Source: JADZFO01 sp964512635
GTDB taxonomy: Bacteria; 4484-113; JAFGCY01
Length of the DNA: 64,000 nucleotides
Reading direction: 5' to 3'
NCBI GenBank assembly: GCA_964512635.1
Contig: CAZEJB010000009.1
Coordinates: forward strand, 1-64,000
The notes beneath the pieces are model-generated. The model was not told the origin of the DNA and made no database searches. It worked only from the letters and a program-made list of their open reading frames with translations. Positions within the stretch are counted from its first letter, which is position 1, and every line of letters starts with the position of its first letter. Positions 62,279 to 64,000 of the stretch are shown here, piece after piece. The position numbers were made by a program, and so were the translations under genes.

Positions 62279-63587
62279 TCAGCAGGCCAAGCACGCTCTC
62301 CACCGCGCGCCGGGCCGAACCCTGGTTGGCCAGAGTCAGCTCGCGGGCGCGGGCGCCCAGTTCGCGGGACGGCCCGGGATGCAGCAGGGCGGTGCTCAGC
62401 GCGCCGGCCAGCACGGCGGGTCCATCGGCGAGGGCCAGGTCGCAGTCGGCGCGGAGCAGCGCTTCGGCCCGCTCCAGCATCTGCACCTGCGCCGTGATGC
62501 TGTAAATGTGCGGGCCGACCAGCACGGGCTTGCCCAGAACCGTGGCCTCAAGGATGTTGTGCCCGCCGACTTTGGGGTGGAAGGTCCCGCCCATGATCAC
62601 CAGGTCCGCCAGGCGATAGCAGTCCAGCAGCACGCCGTATCGGTCCACCAGCACTACATCATGGTGGTGGTGTGCGCTGAGGCTGGCCCGGTGCTCGGCC
62701 GGCGCCTCCAGCTCGGACAGCAGCCGCGGGTGCAGCCCCCGGCTTCGCGCCAGCTCCAGCACCTCACCCGTGCGCTCCACATGCCGCGGCGCCAGCACAA
62801 GCTGGGCCCGCTGGCCGCGCGCCCGCAGCTCCAGCAGAGCGCTGAAAATCAGGGCCTCTTCGCCGGGATGGGTTGAGCCGGCGACGATCACCGGCAGTCC
62901 GGGGTCGAGCGCAAAGACCTCGCGCCACTGCGCCAGCCGCCACTCGTCCCAGGGTTCAACCTCAAAATCAAACTTGGTGTTACCGCTGACGGCAAGCGCG
63001 CCAGCGGGCAGGCCGAACTTCAGGAAGTTCTGGCGCTGACCCTCGTCCTGGCAGACGATCAGATCGCAAAGCTCATACAGCCCCCGCACAACGCTGCCGC
63101 GCAGGCCGGTCTTGTTATGCAGATACAGCCGCGCGTTGACCAGGGCCACCAGGATGCCGCGCCGGCGGCACTGGCTCTGGATGTTCGGCCACAGCTCGGA
63201 CTCGCAGGAGATATACAGGTCCGGACGCAGCTTGTCGAGGTAGCGGCGCACGACAAAAGGCAGGTCGATCAGCGGGAAGAAGCAGGCCAGGGCCAGCACA
63301 TCGCTGAGCTTCTGGCGCGCCATTTCCTGGCCGCTGTCAGTCGTGGTGAGCAGGACGACCTGGCAATCGGGACGCTGGCGTTTCAGCTCGCGAACAAAGG
63401 AGCTGATGGCGACCACCTCGCCAGCGGAGACAGCATTGACCAGCACCTTCAGTCCCGGCGCAGCGGGGTCATATCCACCCAGCTCAAAGTGGCCCAGCCG
63501 CGCGCGGATTGTGCCCCTGAAGGGCGGGTAGAGGTAGAGCAGCGGCCAGAGGACGCTGATCAGCGCGTTGTAAATGCCAAGCAGCAC
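62274..63587 (-). CDS. waaA: 3-deoxy-D-manno-octulosonic acid (Kdo) transferase
   Basis: A 437-residue GT-B glycosyltransferase adding Kdo to lipid IVA. Visible: an N-terminal hydrophobic helix, RLG at the expected site, NAVSAGEVVAISSFVREL (in the place of the usual WxHAxSVGE), TTTTDSGQEMA, ISCESELWPN, VNARLY, SGNTKFDF, AGSTHPGEE, LAPRHVER and the C-terminal GGTFHPKVGGHNILEA signature. Starts at GTG 63587. It demonstrates an LPS-type outer membrane. Mono- or bifunctional activity cannot be told from sequence. Confidence 0.95.
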   Translation of the reverse strand: MLLGIYNALISVLWPLLYLYPPFRGTIRARLGHFELGGYDPAAPGLKVLVNAVSAGEVVAISSFVRELKRQRPDCQVVLLTTTDSGQEMARQKLSDVLALACFFPLIDLPFVVRRYLDKLRPDLYISCESELWPNIQSQCRRRGILVALVNARLYLHNKTGLRGSVVRGLYELCDLIVCQDEGQRQNFLKFGLPAGALAVSGNTKFDFEVEPWDEWRLAQWREVFALDPGLPVIVAGSTHPGEEALIFSALLELRARGQRAQLVLAPRHVERTGEVLELARSRGLHPRLLSELEAPAEHRASLSAHHHHDVVLVDRYGVLLDCYRLADLVIMGGTFHPKVGGHNILEATVLGKPVLVGPHIYSITAQVQMLERAEALLRADCDLALADGPAVLAGALSTALLHPGPSRELGARARELTLANQGSARRAVESVLGLLK

Positions 63588-63676
63588 GCAGTTGCATTAT
63601 CCCGTAGGCAGACAGGGAGAATGGTTGAGGTGGAATTCAGCGCAGCACCGGCAGGCTGGTAAGCCAGGGACGCAGC

Positions 63677-64000
63677 CTAGAAGTTCTCGCCGTAGACCGG
63701 GCGCGGGGCATCCTTGGGACGCGCTACCAGGAACATATAGCAGTTGCGGCTGGGGCGCTGACCCTCGGCATACCAGGCACGCATCACTGAGCGCTCGACG
63801 CCGTCGGTGTCGCCAAGCTGGAAGGCCAGCATGTCGCGGACGGTAACGGAGTAGGGCACCAGAGGCTGCTGGATGCTGTAGGGCGTGTGGTCAAGATCGG
63901 GGATGCCGGCCATAACTTCCCGCGTCCACTCATTGGCCTCGCTGTAGCTAACACCCAGGATGTTGATCTTGAGGTAGTAGCGGCCGGAGTCCTGATAGTA
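63677..64000 (-). CDS. C-terminal part of a gene cut by the window edge
   Basis: An open frame enters from the right edge and ends at 63677, giving 107 residues: ...RYYLKINILGVSYSEANEWTREVM, LDHTPYSIQQPLVPYSVTVRDML, SVMRAWYAEGQRPSRNCYMFLVARPKDAPRP. No domain I recognise. It lies 89 nt upstream of waaA on the same strand. Its start and N-terminus are outside the window. Confidence 0.6.
   Translation of the reverse strand, partial: YYQDSGRYYLKINILGVSYSEANEWTREVMAGIPDLDHTPYSIQQPLVPYSVTVRDMLAFQLGDTDGVERSVMRAWYAEGQRPSRNCYMFLVARPKDAPRPVYGENF

Overview
The window is a GC-rich stretch of chromosome from a bacterium I cannot place to phylum. Lipid A biosynthesis (a Kdo transferase), many lipobox-type lipoproteins, a PilT motor, and a succinate dehydrogenase/fumarate reductase flavoprotein plus iron-sulfur subunit point to a free-living diderm with an LPS outer membrane, type IV pili and respiration. 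Housekeeping genes (wecA-like/wecB, gap, queC, sdhA/sdhB, pilT, a lipoate ligase-family gene, acetoacetyl-CoA synthetase, waaA) are scattered among lineage-specific envelope genes. I saw no rRNA or tRNA gene, CRISPR array, phage or transposase.

Layout. 1-1244 is a noncoding island full of short palindromes. 1245-5815 holds a CAP-domain lipoprotein, a wecA-wecB pair and gap. 5852-10078 (minus) holds a coiled-coil lipoprotein, an M3 peptidase and an EamA transporter. 10203-18589 holds a PKD lipoprotein, sdhB, a secreted protein, a phosphoesterase, queC, a membrane protein of the family described below, and sdhA. 18612-24617 (mostly minus) holds a HicA-like pair, an alcohol dehydrogenase, and an arsR-SRPBCC-SRPBCC-gyrI-alkD-DUF1801 run. 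24698-39238 is the most unusual region. 39426-53313 holds pilT, several large lipoproteins (cohesin/dockerin, Ig/ThuA-like, glycosidase), a lipoate ligase, a 1100-residue degenerate kinase/phosphatase/TPR protein and an O-methyltransferase. 53460-56928 holds a small W-rich protein, three tandem paralogs and one more family membrane protein. 56962-64000 holds acetoacetyl-CoA synthetase with palindromic DNA inside its reading frame, a repeat-bounded mini-cassette, a Cys-rich secreted protein, a c-type cytochrome-like lipoprotein, waaA and a truncated gene.

Main candidate for an undescribed system. Ten proteins share a cytoplasm-type helical N-terminal half, an N-L-[ED]-W-Y-L block, two hydrophobic segments and, in nine of them, a C-terminal NAxELYRYL-like block ('NLEWYL family', my label). 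Seven are contiguous (31608-37030), five of these as a tightly packed minus-strand operon; three more lie at 15915, 25126 and 55906. Six lipoproteins in the window share an otherwise unrecognised N-terminal domain around a WDWFSG-like motif ('WDWFSG domain', my label) fused to different C-terminal modules (PKD/propeller, papain-like peptidase, PPC repeats, glycosidase, carboxypeptidase-regulatory-like plus haem motif). Three NLEWYL genes sit next to such lipoprotein genes on the same strand, so I infer, without proof, a linked cell-envelope system that has expanded by duplication.

A second theme is short palindromic repeat DNA. It forms the island at 300-810, follows several genes, overlaps the waaA stop codon, and lies in frame inside the acetoacetyl-CoA synthetase gene.
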